The position numbers and the translations under genes are program-made. This document shows positions 27,531 through 35,986 of a stretch of 64,000 bases of DNA, in pieces; the stretch's first letter is position 1; every line of letters starts with the position of its first letter. The DNA comes from Neisseria zoodegmatis. GTDB lineage: Bacteria > Pseudomonadota > Gammaproteobacteria > Burkholderiales > Neisseriaceae. The notes below the pieces were generated by a model. That model was not told the DNA's origin. It ran no database searches and saw only the letters and a list, made by a program, of their open reading frames with translations. The DNA is taken from the NCBI RefSeq assembly GCF_900187305.1, contig NZ_LT906434.1, forward strand, positions 2,488,523 through 2,552,522, read 5' to 3'.

Positions 27531-29462
27531 ATGTTGGCCAAACAAACCCGACACATCCGCGATGTGCTGGCACTTGTCTATGGCGACGGATTGTCCCATC
27601 CCCATATCGACCCGGGCATCGCCGCCTCATGGCAACGCTGCGTGCACCGGCACGGCCTTGATCCCGAACAACTGTGCGAAGCCATCATCCTGCCCCATCA
27701 TGATTTAGTCGAACATCTGGATGCCATGGACAACCTGACGGCTGTTGCCCGCCACGGGATGCAGGTGTTGTGGCAGCAAATCCGCGACATGGGTTATGTG
27801 GTTTTGCTGGCAGACGAACACGGTGTGGTGGTGGAGGCCTTCGGATTCGACCGGCAAAAAACCGAGCTTACCCGCGCAGGGTTGCATTTGGGTGCACTTT
27901 GGCGCGAACACACCAACGGCACCAGTGCGGTCGGCATGGTATTGGCCACGGGCGACGCCTCAATTGTCCACCGTGCCGACCATTTCGACGCCACCCATAT
28001 CGGCCTCACCTGCACTGCCGCGCCCGTGTTTGACTCACACAACCGCCTGCGTGCCGTATTGGATGTGTCTGCACTGACACCGCCTTCTGCCAAACAAAGC
28101 CAACAATGGGTTTTGCAGCTGGTGCGCCATTTCGCCGGTCTGGTGGAAACTGCCGCCCTGTTGCAGGCGCACCGCCGCCATTGGATTGTACGGCTCGGTC
28201 ACGCTGCCGAATTTCTGAATGTTTCGCCTGAATTTCTGATTGCCGTTGATGACGACGGAAAAATCAGCGGTGCCAACCATGCCTTCCACGAATGGGCGGC
28301 AGCGCATTTGGATATTCCTGCCGGACAGCTTATCGACCGGCTGTTCGATTTACTCTCCGACACCTGCCTGACTGGCGTTTACTCCGCTTCAGGCGGCCAT
28401 ACCTCCTTGATGCTTGGCAACAACCGCCTGTTTGCCGCAGCCTCCGCACCAACCTGCCGTCCTGTTCCCGCTTCTCCGCGCGAGCCGGAACTGCCCGCCG
28501 CACTCGCAGCCCTGTACGGCCCGCAAAGCCGTTACCGCCGAAGTTTGCAGCGTATTGCCGCTTTGTCAGACACGCCCGTGCCGATACTGATTAACGGCGA
28601 AACCGGTTCGGGCAAAGAATTTCTCGCCCGCGCCATCCACCGCTCAAGCAGCCGCGCCGACAAGCCTTTTATCGCGGTCAACTGCGCAGCGATTCCTGAA
28701 AACTTGATTGAAAGCGAGCTTTACGGGTACGCACCGCACAGTTTTTCAGGCGCCGACCGCAAAGGCAAAATCGGTTTGATTCAGGCGGCCGACGGCGGCA
28801 CACTGTTTCTCGACGAAATCGGCGACATGCCGCTTTACCTGCAATCGCGCCTGTTGCGCGTGTTGTCCGAACGGGAAGTGATGCCGGTGGGCAGCGTGCG
28901 TGCCGTCAAAGTGGATATCCGCGTGATTTCGGCAACCCATGCCGATTTGCAGGAGCGGATTGCCTGCGGCAAATTCCGCGAAGATTTGTATTACCGCCTC
29001 AACAGCACCCACGTGCAGCTGCCGCGCTTACGCGAACGCGATGATTTCGATTACATCATGCGCATGATTTTGGAACGTGCCGCCGAAAAAACCGACCGAC
29101 CGCCCAAAGCGCTGTCTGCCCGTGCGCTCGACACCCTCCGCGCCTACGACTGGCCCGGCAACCTGCGCCAACTGGCCGGCGTACTCGAAGTAGCCTTACT
29201 CACTTCGCCCGGCACGCGCATCGAATACGACGACCTGCCCGACTACATCAAAACCGCTGCCCGCCCTTTTTTTCACGAACCTTCAAACCCCGCCGTCGCT
29301 GCGGAAGACACACCGATGGGAAAATCGGTTTTGACCTGCGCTAAAAGCCTGCAAGCTGGGCTGCTGGCACATCAAGGCAATGTCTCCGCTTTGGCCAAAC
29401 ACATCGGTGTCAGCCGCATGACGGTGTACCGCTACTTGAAAAAATACGGCTTGGATCGCTGA
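27531..29462 (+). CDS. sigma-54-interacting transcriptional activator, AcoR-type
   Basis: Enhancer-binding activator of the AcoR family. The 643-aa protein has an N-terminal GAF-type sensor domain (about residues 50-210), a central AAA+ domain with Walker A GETGSGKE (356-363) and Walker B LFLDE (425-429), and a C-terminal Fis-type helix-turn-helix (SALAKHIGVSRMTVYRYLKK). The sigma-54 contact loop, normally GAFTGA, reads HSFSGA here (403-408), with the Thr replaced by Ser. No operon of acetoin or other AcoR targets adjoins it. Whether it drives sigma-54 promoters is uncertain. Confidence 0.85.
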   Translation: MLAKQTRHIRDVLALVYGDGLSHPHIDPGIAASWQRCVHRHGLDPEQLCEAIILPHHDLVEHLDAMDNLTAVARHGMQVLWQQIRDMGYVVLLADEHGVVVEAFGFDRQKTELTRAGLHLGALWREHTNGTSAVGMVLATGDASIVHRADHFDATHIGLTCTAAPVFDSHNRLRAVLDVSALTPPSAKQSQQWVLQLVRHFAGLVETAALLQAHRRHWIVRLGHAAEFLNVSPEFLIAVDDDGKISGANHAFHEWAAAHLDIPAGQLIDRLFDLLSDTCLTGVYSASGGHTSLMLGNNRLFAAASAPTCRPVPASPREPELPAALAALYGPQSRYRRSLQRIAALSDTPVPILINGETGSGKEFLARAIHRSSSRADKPFIAVNCAAIPENLIESELYGYAPHSFSGADRKGKIGLIQAADGGTLFLDEIGDMPLYLQSRLLRVLSEREVMPVGSVRAVKVDIRVISATHADLQERIACGKFREDLYYRLNSTHVQLPRLRERDDFDYIMRMILERAAEKTDRPPKALSARALDTLRAYDWPGNLRQLAGVLEVALLTSPGTRIEYDDLPDYIKTAARPFFHEPSNPAVAAEDTPMGKSVLTCAKSLQAGLLAHQGNVSALAKHIGVSRMTVYRYLKKYGLDR

Positions 29463-29489
29463 TGGTTGTTAGCGCGTAAGACTTGATAA

Positions 29490-29545
29490 AGGCCATCTGA
29501 AAAAACGACTGCAATACTGCATATATATTGGCGATGCCGTCTGAA
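29490..29545 (+). repeat. degenerate and intact uptake sequences after the regulator gene
   Basis: GCCATCTGAA (one mismatch, about 29492-29501) and an intact GCCGTCTGAA (29536-29545) in the same orientation. They do not form a stem with each other. Confidence 0.7.
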
Positions 29546-29561
29546 AAAATATCCGCATCTT

Positions 29562-29602
29562 CGTAGGGATGACACATATCCACCCGCGCGCCGTTCACAC
29601 GA
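29562..29602 (+). repeat. REP-like element, second copy
   Basis: GTAG (29563-29566) begins a stretch that aligns with the element near the RAYT gene: ACATATCC is identical, and the next 19 bases agree at about 13 positions, including CCG and GTTCAC. The palindrome arms are more decayed here. It ends about 25 bp before the 3' end of the DAHP-synthase-like gene. Confidence 0.6.
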
Positions 29603-29626
29603 ATCCGCGGAAGAAATACCCCAACC

Positions 29627-30502
29627 TTACAAGCTGTTTACGATGCCGTCGGCACCTGCCGCTTCGACGAGTTTGTACAGAATGTCTTGCGGCATATCGC
29701 CATGCCAGAGGCGGGTGATGTTGGCGATAACGGGCAGATGGGTTACGCGGTGCACGCGCACGATGGCGTCGACGTCTAAACGGTACGGGTGCTCCGGCTC
29801 GAAACTGAGTGTGCCGGCTTCGCCGAGAATGAGATGGTGGTTGCCGCGAAGGGCGATGTGCTCGGCGGCAACCAACCATTCATCGGCACGGTGGTGTTTG
29901 TCTTTACATAAAACGACGGGCGTATTCAGACGGCCTACTTCGTCTTGAAGGGCGCGGTTGCTCATGAGTTCGCCGCCAAGATAAAGCACGTCGGCTTCGG
30001 CTTCTAAAGCGGGGGCGAGCTGGCGGACGTCGCGGATGCGTACAATTACGGGTTTGCCGGCGGCGTGGTATTTGGCCACCTCGGCCTGCATGGTGCGGAT
30101 CTGCTCTTGTTCGTTGTGGAATGAATGATCGCTATAAGGGCGCGATGGTAAGTAGAAGGGGTCGGCAAATATCATGTCGGCTGAATCGGAGCGTTCGCCA
30201 ATTGCTGTGATGTTGAGCATTTTGCCGCTGCCGATTGATACGCCGCGCACGGTAATAACGGTATTGTTGGGGCTGGTTTCGCGGCTGATGATTTTCCATT
30301 CGTTCAACACTCTGATGGCGCGCTCAACGCCGTTTAGACGTTCCAATTCATTGGGGTGGAACACGCGCTCGTCGCCGACTGCGCCGATAATGGTGCGCTC
30401 TTCTCCGCGCGAAACGTGTTCTTGCAAACCTCTGCTGCGGATAAATTCGATCACGCGCTCAACTGCTTCCGGCGCTGCCTGTTTCTGCATAACAATAATC
30501 AT
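29627..30502 (-). CDS. degenerate DAHP-synthase-like protein (AroA-beta fold)
   Basis: The first 70 residues (MIIVMQKQAAPEAVERVIEF to TIIGAVGDERV) match the ferredoxin-like regulatory domain of type I-beta DAHP synthases, the first enzyme of the shikimate pathway. A TIM-barrel-like part follows. The family's catalytic and metal-binding blocks are absent: GPCSVE is replaced by AIGERS, the Lys-Arg-Gly block by CKDKH, and the DPSH block by NITRLWHGD. The protein also stops at 291 aa, before the last metal ligands. It looks non-catalytic and may be regulatory. The second of two ATGs is chosen from the GGAG spacing. Confidence 0.7.
   Translation of the reverse strand: MIIVMQKQAAPEAVERVIEFIRSRGLQEHVSRGEERTIIGAVGDERVFHPNELERLNGVERAIRVLNEWKIISRETSPNNTVITVRGVSIGSGKMLNITAIGERSDSADMIFADPFYLPSRPYSDHSFHNEQEQIRTMQAEVAKYHAAGKPVIVRIRDVRQLAPALEAEADVLYLGGELMSNRALQDEVGRLNTPVVLCKDKHHRADEWLVAAEHIALRGNHHLILGEAGTLSFEPEHPYRLDVDAIVRVHRVTHLPVIANITRLWHGDMPQDILYKLVEAAGADGIVNSL
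29925..29934 (-). repeat. uptake sequence inside the DAHP-synthase-like gene
   Basis: TTCAGACGGC read in the coding frame of the DAHP-synthase-like gene, in a loop of the barrel part. Confidence 0.8.
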
Positions 30503-30675
30503 CATTCGCTCCGTGATTGCCGGCGGGGAAATTCAAAGTGTGGCCGTCTATACTATATACAGCGTGCTGTCGATTTGAAACCCAATCGGCGCAAGGCGGT
30601 AAACCTGTTTGGTCTCAACAATAATGCGTGGCCGAATGGTAGCAATATTCAATGATATGCGCTACCGACTGATGT

Positions 30676-30685
30676 TTCAGACGGC
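30676..30685 (-). repeat. isolated uptake sequence in the asmA promoter region
   Basis: TTCAGACGGC ends 8 nt before a TATACT (30694-30699) that could be the -10 of asmA, so it sits within the promoter spacer. Confidence 0.75.
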
Positions 30686-30726
30686 CTCTATGCTATACTG
30701 CAAATGTTTCTTTTTATTCTTTTATC

Positions 30727-32880
30727 ATGGTTAGTCTGTTCCGTTCCGGCAAATTCTGGCTGCGTTTCGCCTTCTACGGCCTGATTGCTTTCGTTTCTGC
30801 TTTACTGATCGCTCAATCTCTGCTGCATTATTTGTTCAGCAGTCAGCGCATTCAGGCTTTTGCAGACGAGGCCGTGCGCGGAAGCGGTCGCACGGTGCGT
30901 TTCAGCGGCGATATCAACCGCTCATGGCTGCCCCGCCCTACCGTCACGTTGCACAATGTGATGATTAGCAAGCCAAACAGCACGGCTTCGGCTCTGCATG
31001 CGAAAGAAATGCGCATCGGTTTGGCATGGAGCAATCTGTGGAGCGATATGCCGACTATTGAAAAATGGGTAATTAAAGAAGCCGATGCTGAAGCAACCCG
31101 CCAGCCCGACGGTGCGTGGAATATTGGGGATTTATGGAAAACATCCGGCCGTCCGGTGCAAATCAACAGAGTTATCATTGAAAACAGCCGTCTGAATATA
31201 GGTACGCCCGAAGCGCATTACCATACGGAAAGTCTTAACCTAAACCTCAGCGGCGAATCGGAAGCGGTGCGTGAATTTGCTTTGAGCGGAACAACACGTC
31301 TCAACAACCAATCTACTTTCAAATGGAACAGCACAGGCCGTCTGAATATGAATAACGGACAAGAGTGGCTGCTCCCTGCCCTGCATGTGGATGCCACGGT
31401 GCCGTTCAAAAAAGAAACCGCTTCGATTTCCGCCGATGCCGACGTAACTTGGCAACCGCAAAACGACACTTTACAAGCGCGCAATTTACGCCTTCGCGCC
31501 GACAGTTCTTTCCACAAATTACATCTCACCGCACAAAGCCCTGCTCTGTTGTGGAAAAAGAAACACATCAGCCTGAGCGACATCCGCGCGGTGTTTACTG
31601 CCGGCTCTTCAGAAGAAAGCAGCTGGGACGGTTCTTTGTCGCTCTCCCGCGTCAGCCTGCGCCCGAGCGTTGCCACCATCAGCGAGTTTGAATTCAACGG
31701 CAGCCACAAAAACCTCGGCAGACAAACTACATTCAATATCGCCGGACCGCTGACCTGGCAAAAAGATACGCTGCTCGAGTCTGAAAAATTCGTTCTAAGC
31801 ACACATCAAGACAGCTTAAAAGCTGCGCCACGCTCACGGCTGATCAGCCAAATGGAAGGCCGTTTTGCATTATCCGGCAACAAAGATTGGACGCTGTCGT
31901 TAAAAGGTTTGTTTGACCGACAAAATGCCGAAGTTTCCGCCCAATATACCGCAGCGCACAAAGATAATCCCGCCAAACTCAACACCACAGTGGGCATACA
32001 GAAGCTGTCCCTGCATCCCTATTGGAGCGATTTCCAAGCCAAAAGTGGCAATCTTTTTCCAGCCTTTCTGACCCAATCTGCCCAAACCCAAGTTCATGCC
32101 GACATCAACATCGGCAGCCTAAACATGCCCGGCCTGCAGATGGACGATTTACACACCAGCCTCTATGCCGACAACCAACGCATTACGCTCACCAACTTCC
32201 GCGCCGGCTTATACGGAGGCCAAACCGAAGGCGGCATCAGTATCGCCAACACCAATCCGCCTTCGTATCACTTGCAACAAAATGCCCGCGGCGTACAAAT
32301 CCGCCCGCTCATGCAAGACTTGCTTGGTTACCACCGTATCGGCGGTATTGGCGACGCCGTAATCGACCTAACGGCCAAAGGCAACGACAGAGCCGGCCTG
32401 ACCAAAACGCTCAACGGTTCTTTGCAGCTCAACGTTACCCAAGGCGCATGGCTGGGCTTGGATATTTCTAATGTACTGCAAAGTTTGGGCAACAATACGG
32501 CCATCAACAGCAAACAGCGCGATGTGCAAACCCCTTTCCGCTCTTTTTCGCTCACCAGCGAAATACGTGACGGCATCGGCACTCACGAAAATGCCGAGTT
32601 GAAATCGGATATTTTCGACATCACCAGCAGCGGTCAAACAGACCTCAATGCCCAAACCATGTCTGAAAACATGTTGATCCGCAATATAAAAAACATCCAT
32701 GCCAAGCCCATCCCCATCAAAATCACCGGCCCGGCAGCCAACCCCTCCGTTACTCTTGACTACAACAAACTGACTTCGGGTTTGGAAACACCGCAGGAAA
32801 AACAACGGGCGCTGGCAGAAACATTGAAGGAACAATGGCAATGGTTGAATGCACCGCCTAAAGCAGCATCAACTCCTTGA
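30727..32880 (+). CDS. AsmA family protein
   Basis: Inner-membrane-anchored periplasmic protein of the AsmA/TamB class, linked in other bacteria to outer-membrane lipid balance. The 717-aa protein has one N-terminal membrane segment (residues 12-36), the AsmA N-terminal block GRTVRFSGDINRSWLPRPTV and the C-terminal AsmA_2-like block LNGSLQLNVTQGAWLGLDI. Two uptake sequences lie in frame (31187-31196 and 31337-31346), both in the variable N-terminal third. It stands alone with no operon partner. Confidence 0.88.
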   Translation: MVSLFRSGKFWLRFAFYGLIAFVSALLIAQSLLHYLFSSQRIQAFADEAVRGSGRTVRFSGDINRSWLPRPTVTLHNVMISKPNSTASALHAKEMRIGLAWSNLWSDMPTIEKWVIKEADAEATRQPDGAWNIGDLWKTSGRPVQINRVIIENSRLNIGTPEAHYHTESLNLNLSGESEAVREFALSGTTRLNNQSTFKWNSTGRLNMNNGQEWLLPALHVDATVPFKKETASISADADVTWQPQNDTLQARNLRLRADSSFHKLHLTAQSPALLWKKKHISLSDIRAVFTAGSSEESSWDGSLSLSRVSLRPSVATISEFEFNGSHKNLGRQTTFNIAGPLTWQKDTLLESEKFVLSTHQDSLKAAPRSRLISQMEGRFALSGNKDWTLSLKGLFDRQNAEVSAQYTAAHKDNPAKLNTTVGIQKLSLHPYWSDFQAKSGNLFPAFLTQSAQTQVHADINIGSLNMPGLQMDDLHTSLYADNQRITLTNFRAGLYGGQTEGGISIANTNPPSYHLQQNARGVQIRPLMQDLLGYHRIGGIGDAVIDLTAKGNDRAGLTKTLNGSLQLNVTQGAWLGLDISNVLQSLGNNTAINSKQRDVQTPFRSFSLTSEIRDGIGTHENAELKSDIFDITSSGQTDLNAQTMSENMLIRNIKNIHAKPIPIKITGPAANPSVTLDYNKLTSGLETPQEKQRALAETLKEQWQWLNAPPKAASTP
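31187..31346 (+). repeat. two in-frame uptake sequences in asmA
   Basis: GCCGTCTGAA at 31187-31196 and at 31337-31346. Each encodes a Ser/Gly-Arg-Leu-Asn stretch (SRLNIG, GRLNMN) in a beta-strand-rich region. Confidence 0.8.
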
Positions 32881-32900
32881 GAATATTACTTAGGCTGAAT

Positions 32901-32910
32901 TTCAGACGGC
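32901..32910 (-). repeat. isolated uptake sequence after asmA
   Basis: TTCAGACGGC 20 bp after the asmA stop, without an inverse partner. Confidence 0.8.
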
Positions 32911-33138
32911 CTGATATCAAATAATAATTCGGCTGTGCATCTTTTACATATTTTATAAATCTCAACAATTGCCCCAACTGCCCCATCCTGTCATCTAAAA
33001 TCTCTCCAGACCTTGGCGATTTGCTCGTTATTAATTGCTTAATTGATTACTCATGCCGGTCAAACACTACGTTATTCCGCACCCCATAGCTTAAATAAAA
33101 CATATTTACATCACGCTCAAATAAAATAACTATAGTTC
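32911..33138. other. intergenic region upstream of the nitronate monooxygenase promoter
   Basis: The rest of the 400-bp gap before the nitronate monooxygenase gene. Apart from AT-rich stretches I see no gene or repeat in this part. The promoter dyads lie just after it. Confidence 0.5.
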
Positions 33139-33170
33139 TACTCTAATTTTTACTTATATTAGAGTATAAT
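33139..33170 (+). promoter_or_regulatory. promoter with overlapping 9-bp dyad (operator candidate)
   Basis: A TATAAT -10 lies at 33165-33170. A 9-bp inverted repeat, TACTCTAAT (33139-33147) and ATTAGAGTA (33158-33166), covers the -35 region and the spacer and overlaps the first bases of the -10. This placement is what a repressor-binding site would need. No clear -35 hexamer is seen, so activation is also possible. Confidence 0.6.
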
Positions 33171-33174
33171 GCCT

Positions 33175-33206
33175 AAATCTTAAAAATCTCAGCTGTTTTA
33201 AGATTT
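33175..33206 (+). promoter_or_regulatory. 11-bp perfect stem-loop at the start of the nitronate monooxygenase leader
   Basis: AAATCTTAAAA (33175-33185) pairs perfectly with TTTTAAGATTT (33196-33206), with a 10-nt loop containing CAGCTG. It starts within a few bases of the predicted transcription start and is followed by a run of A, not T, so it is not a terminator in the sense direction. It may stabilise the mRNA or be a second operator. Confidence 0.55.
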
Positions 33207-33280
33207 AAAAAAAACTTCCAAAACAGCCGCTTACCAATACTCCCAATACAAGCGTCCCTCTCTATAAAGGAAAACTCAAT

Positions 33281-34447
33281 ATGCAACACAGCTTCGACCC
33301 CTTGTTTATCCGTGGCAAATCTTTGATTCCGATTGTGCAGGGAGGCATGGGCGTAGGTGTCTCCGCATCCAAATTATCCAGTGCAGTCGCCCGCGAAAAC
33401 GGCGTCGGTACCATCGCCAGCGTGGACTTGCGCCATCTGCATGAAGACTTGTTAGCCGAATCCAAAATCAACCCCACCGAAGAAAAATACTGCAAACTCA
33501 ACCACATCGCGCTCGACAGGGAAATCCGCAAAGCAAAAGCAGATGCCGAGGGCAAAGGTATTATTGCGGTTAACGTGATGAAAGCCGTTAAAGACCATCA
33601 AGCATTGGTGCGTCAGGCTTGCGAATCGGGTGCGGATGCGATTGTCATGGGAGCCGGCTTGCCGCTTGACCTTCCCGAAATGACTGAGGGATACCATAAA
33701 GACGTGGCATTGCTGCCTATTCTTTCCGAATCACGCGGCATCAATATCGTCCTTAAACGCTGGATGAAAAAAGGCATTCTTCCCGATGCGATTGTGATCG
33801 AACACCCTGCTCACGCTGCCGGGCATTTAGGTGCAATGACCGTAGACGGCCTAAATGACGAAAAATTCGAGTTTAAGCGCGTTATCGAAGAAACCTGCGA
33901 AGTTTTTAAAAAACTCGGGCTGGAAAGTGAAAAAATTCCTTTGATATTGGCTGGCGGTATGGCGAACTTTGACAAAATCTGTACCGCACTAAAATCGTGG
34001 GGCGCTTCCGCCGTACAAATCGGTACTGCATTCGCCGTTACCCAAGAAGGCGACGCACATTTGAATTTCAAGAAAACGCTGGCCGGCGCGCCTGTTGAGC
34101 AAGTCGTTGAATTTATGTCAGTAGCCGGCTTACCCGCCCGCGGTGTACGTACTAAATTTCTAGAAAGCTACATCAAACGCGAAGCAAAACTGCAAGCCAA
34201 TGCCAAAGCAGACCCACGCCGCTGCACTCAAGGTCTTAATTGTCTCTCCGTGTGCGGCCTGCGCGACGGCTTGGAAAAAGTAGGCCAATTCTGCATCGAC
34301 ATCCAACTGGCCGCAGCATGGCGCGGGGAAGTGGATAAAGGGCTGTTTTTCCGCGGTAAAGACCCCCTACCCTTCGGCAATGCCATTAAGAGTGTACGGG
34401 AAACCATTCAATATCTTTTGCAAGGTTCTCTCCCTGAGAAAGCATAA
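33281..34447 (+). CDS. nitronate monooxygenase family flavoprotein
   Basis: FMN-dependent oxygenase family (formerly 2-nitropropane dioxygenase) that oxidises nitronates and protects against propionate-3-nitronate. The 388-aa protein has the TIM-barrel start IPIVQGGMGVGVSAS, the conserved GHLGAM and the FMN-phosphate-binding ILAGGMANFDKI. Unusual is a C-terminal extension with four cysteines (C315, C321, C325 and C338) and a Lys/Arg-rich context, which could bind a metal or iron-sulphur cluster. AAGGAAA precedes the ATG. It is monocistronic with a strong terminator. Confidence 0.88.
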   Translation: MQHSFDPLFIRGKSLIPIVQGGMGVGVSASKLSSAVARENGVGTIASVDLRHLHEDLLAESKINPTEEKYCKLNHIALDREIRKAKADAEGKGIIAVNVMKAVKDHQALVRQACESGADAIVMGAGLPLDLPEMTEGYHKDVALLPILSESRGINIVLKRWMKKGILPDAIVIEHPAHAAGHLGAMTVDGLNDEKFEFKRVIEETCEVFKKLGLESEKIPLILAGGMANFDKICTALKSWGASAVQIGTAFAVTQEGDAHLNFKKTLAGAPVEQVVEFMSVAGLPARGVRTKFLESYIKREAKLQANAKADPRRCTQGLNCLSVCGLRDGLEKVGQFCIDIQLAAAWRGEVDKGLFFRGKDPLPFGNAIKSVRETIQYLLQGSLPEKA

Positions 34448-34455
34448 AAAAACAT

Positions 34456-34502
34456 ACAAAAATAACCGTCGTGGTTTACACAAACCACGACGTTATTTTT
34501 AT
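34456..34502 (+). terminator. rho-independent terminator of the nitronate monooxygenase gene
   Basis: GTCGTGGTTT and AAACCACGAC form a stem with a 4-nt loop, extended outward by AATAAC and TTATT across a one-base bulge. A T-run follows (34496-34501). It lies 10 bp after the stop codon. Confidence 0.9.
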
Positions 34503-34512
34503 AACGGCTGAA

Positions 34513-34522
34513 GCCGTCTGAA
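34513..34522 (+). repeat. isolated uptake sequence at the capsule boundary
   Basis: GCCGTCTGAA between the nitronate monooxygenase terminator and the 3' end of ctrD. It is the last uptake sequence before the capsule export genes. Confidence 0.85.
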
Positions 34523-34541
34523 AATGAATCACTGCCGATAT

Positions 34542-35192
34542 TTAAATGCGGCTATTGTAATATTGGTATGCTTCATCCATATTATCAAACTGATGCAGTC
34601 TTCCGGCCTCCAACACCATGGCATTATCGCAATATTGTTTCATCGCACTCGGGCTGTGCGACACCAAAATTATCGAACGGTCTTTACGCTTTTCAAACAA
34701 CTCATAGCGGCATTTCTCAGAAAAACGCGAATCGCCTACCGCAATCACTTCATCAATCAGATAACAGTCAAACTCCACCGCAAGCGATAATGCAAAAGCC
34801 AGTCGCGCCTTCATACCTGAAGAATAACGTTTTACCGGTTCATACAGATATTGCCCCAGCTCGGAAAATTCTTCCGTAAATGCCTTCACATAATCGATAT
34901 CGACGTTATAAATCCGACAGATGAAACGCAAATTATCCATACCGGTGAGACTACCTTGAAACGCCCCACTAAACGCCAACGGCCAAGAGATGCTCATCGT
35001 GCGTTTAATCTCACCTTCAGTAGGCGGTTCCACACCACTGATCAGGCGTATCAACGTAGATTTACCTGCTCCGTTTCTACCTAAAATACCGATTTTTTCA
35101 CCTTTTTCCAGTTTGAAATCGATATCTTCAAGCACCATACGCCAACCTTGACGGGTTTGATATTTCTTATACACATGCTCAACGGAAATCAT
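34542..35192 (-). CDS. ctrD: capsule polysaccharide export ATP-binding protein
   Basis: ATPase of the CtrCD/KpsMT ABC exporter that moves lipid-linked capsule polymer across the inner membrane. The 216-aa protein has Walker [10 protein letters not shown], the signature-like [15 protein letters not shown] and Walker B with [13 protein letters not shown]. It overlaps ctrC by 4 nt, the last of the leftward export operon. Size and sequence match KpsT of group 2 capsules. Confidence 0.96.
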   Translation of the reverse strand: MISVEHVYKKYQTRQGWRMVLEDIDFKLEKGEKIGILGRNGAGKSTLIRLISGVEPPTEGEIKRTMSISWPLAFSGAFQGSLTGMDNLRFICRIYNVDIDYVKAFTEEFSELGQYLYEPVKRYSSGMKARLAFALSLAVEFDCYLIDEVIAVGDSRFSEKCRYELFEKRKDRSIILVSHSPSAMKQYCDNAMVLEAGRLHQFDNMDEAYQYYNSRI

Positions 35193-35986
35193 TGCGGTTC
35201 TACCCCCTTGCTAAACTTAGCCACCATTGCCAATCCGATAAATAACATGACCAAGTTGCATAATAATAAATACCATGGGTTTTCCAATGTGGTAACCGTA
35301 TTGCCAAAATATCCCTGTCTGAACATCTCCGTGCCGTGCACCATAGGAATCCACAATATGTATTCTTGCGCTCGATGCGGCAATGTAGAGACAAAAAAGA
35401 AAGCCCCTGACAAAGGCAACATGACGAAACTTAAAGTACTCCACAGCTTGCCAAATACATCAAACTTGAACGCAATCGAGCAAATAATTAAGCCTAAACC
35501 AAATGCAAACATAGCCATCAGCAACCAAGCAATCAGCATATAAAAAATATCGGCCGGCATCTCTACCCATTTTATTGCAATGAAAACAGCCATAATCACA
35601 ACTTGCGCGATGGTAGCTCCGGCAATTTCCAATAATACACGGGCCAAAATCGTATCAAGCACCCTTACATTTCTATGATAAAGCAAGCTGGCATTCGCCG
35701 AAATCGCGCCCACCGCACGGTTGGAAGCATTACGCCACATCATAGCCATCGGGTAGCCAGTCAACATGAAAGCAACTATATTTAGAGACGAAAATTGATC
35801 AGCCCTTACAAACTTCCAAAACATCACAATGATAAAGGTAAATAACAACGGTTCTACAAACAGCCACAAAAAACCAATGTTATTGCGCCCGTAACGGGTA
35901 ATGATTTCGCGCATCAAAAGCGCAACAACCACCCGTTTTTGAATCGCTAAAGACTCCCGAAAAGTAGTTTCGTGCAACGCTTTCAT
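35189..35986 (-). CDS. ctrC: capsule polysaccharide export inner-membrane permease
   Basis: Membrane half of the capsule ABC exporter (KpsM type). The 265-aa protein has about six hydrophobic segments and the family N-terminal block [28 protein letters not shown] (given in part). It overlaps ctrB by one base and ctrD by four, so all four ctr genes should be translated as a coupled unit. Confidence 0.95.
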   Translation of the reverse strand: MKALHETTFRESLAIQKRVVVALLMREIITRYGRNNIGFLWLFVEPLLFTFIIVMFWKFVRADQFSSLNIVAFMLTGYPMAMMWRNASNRAVGAISANASLLYHRNVRVLDTILARVLLEIAGATIAQVVIMAVFIAIKWVEMPADIFYMLIAWLLMAMFAFGLGLIICSIAFKFDVFGKLWSTLSFVMLPLSGAFFFVSTLPHRAQEYILWIPMVHGTEMFRQGYFGNTVTTLENPWYLLLCNLVMLFIGLAMVAKFSKGVEPQ

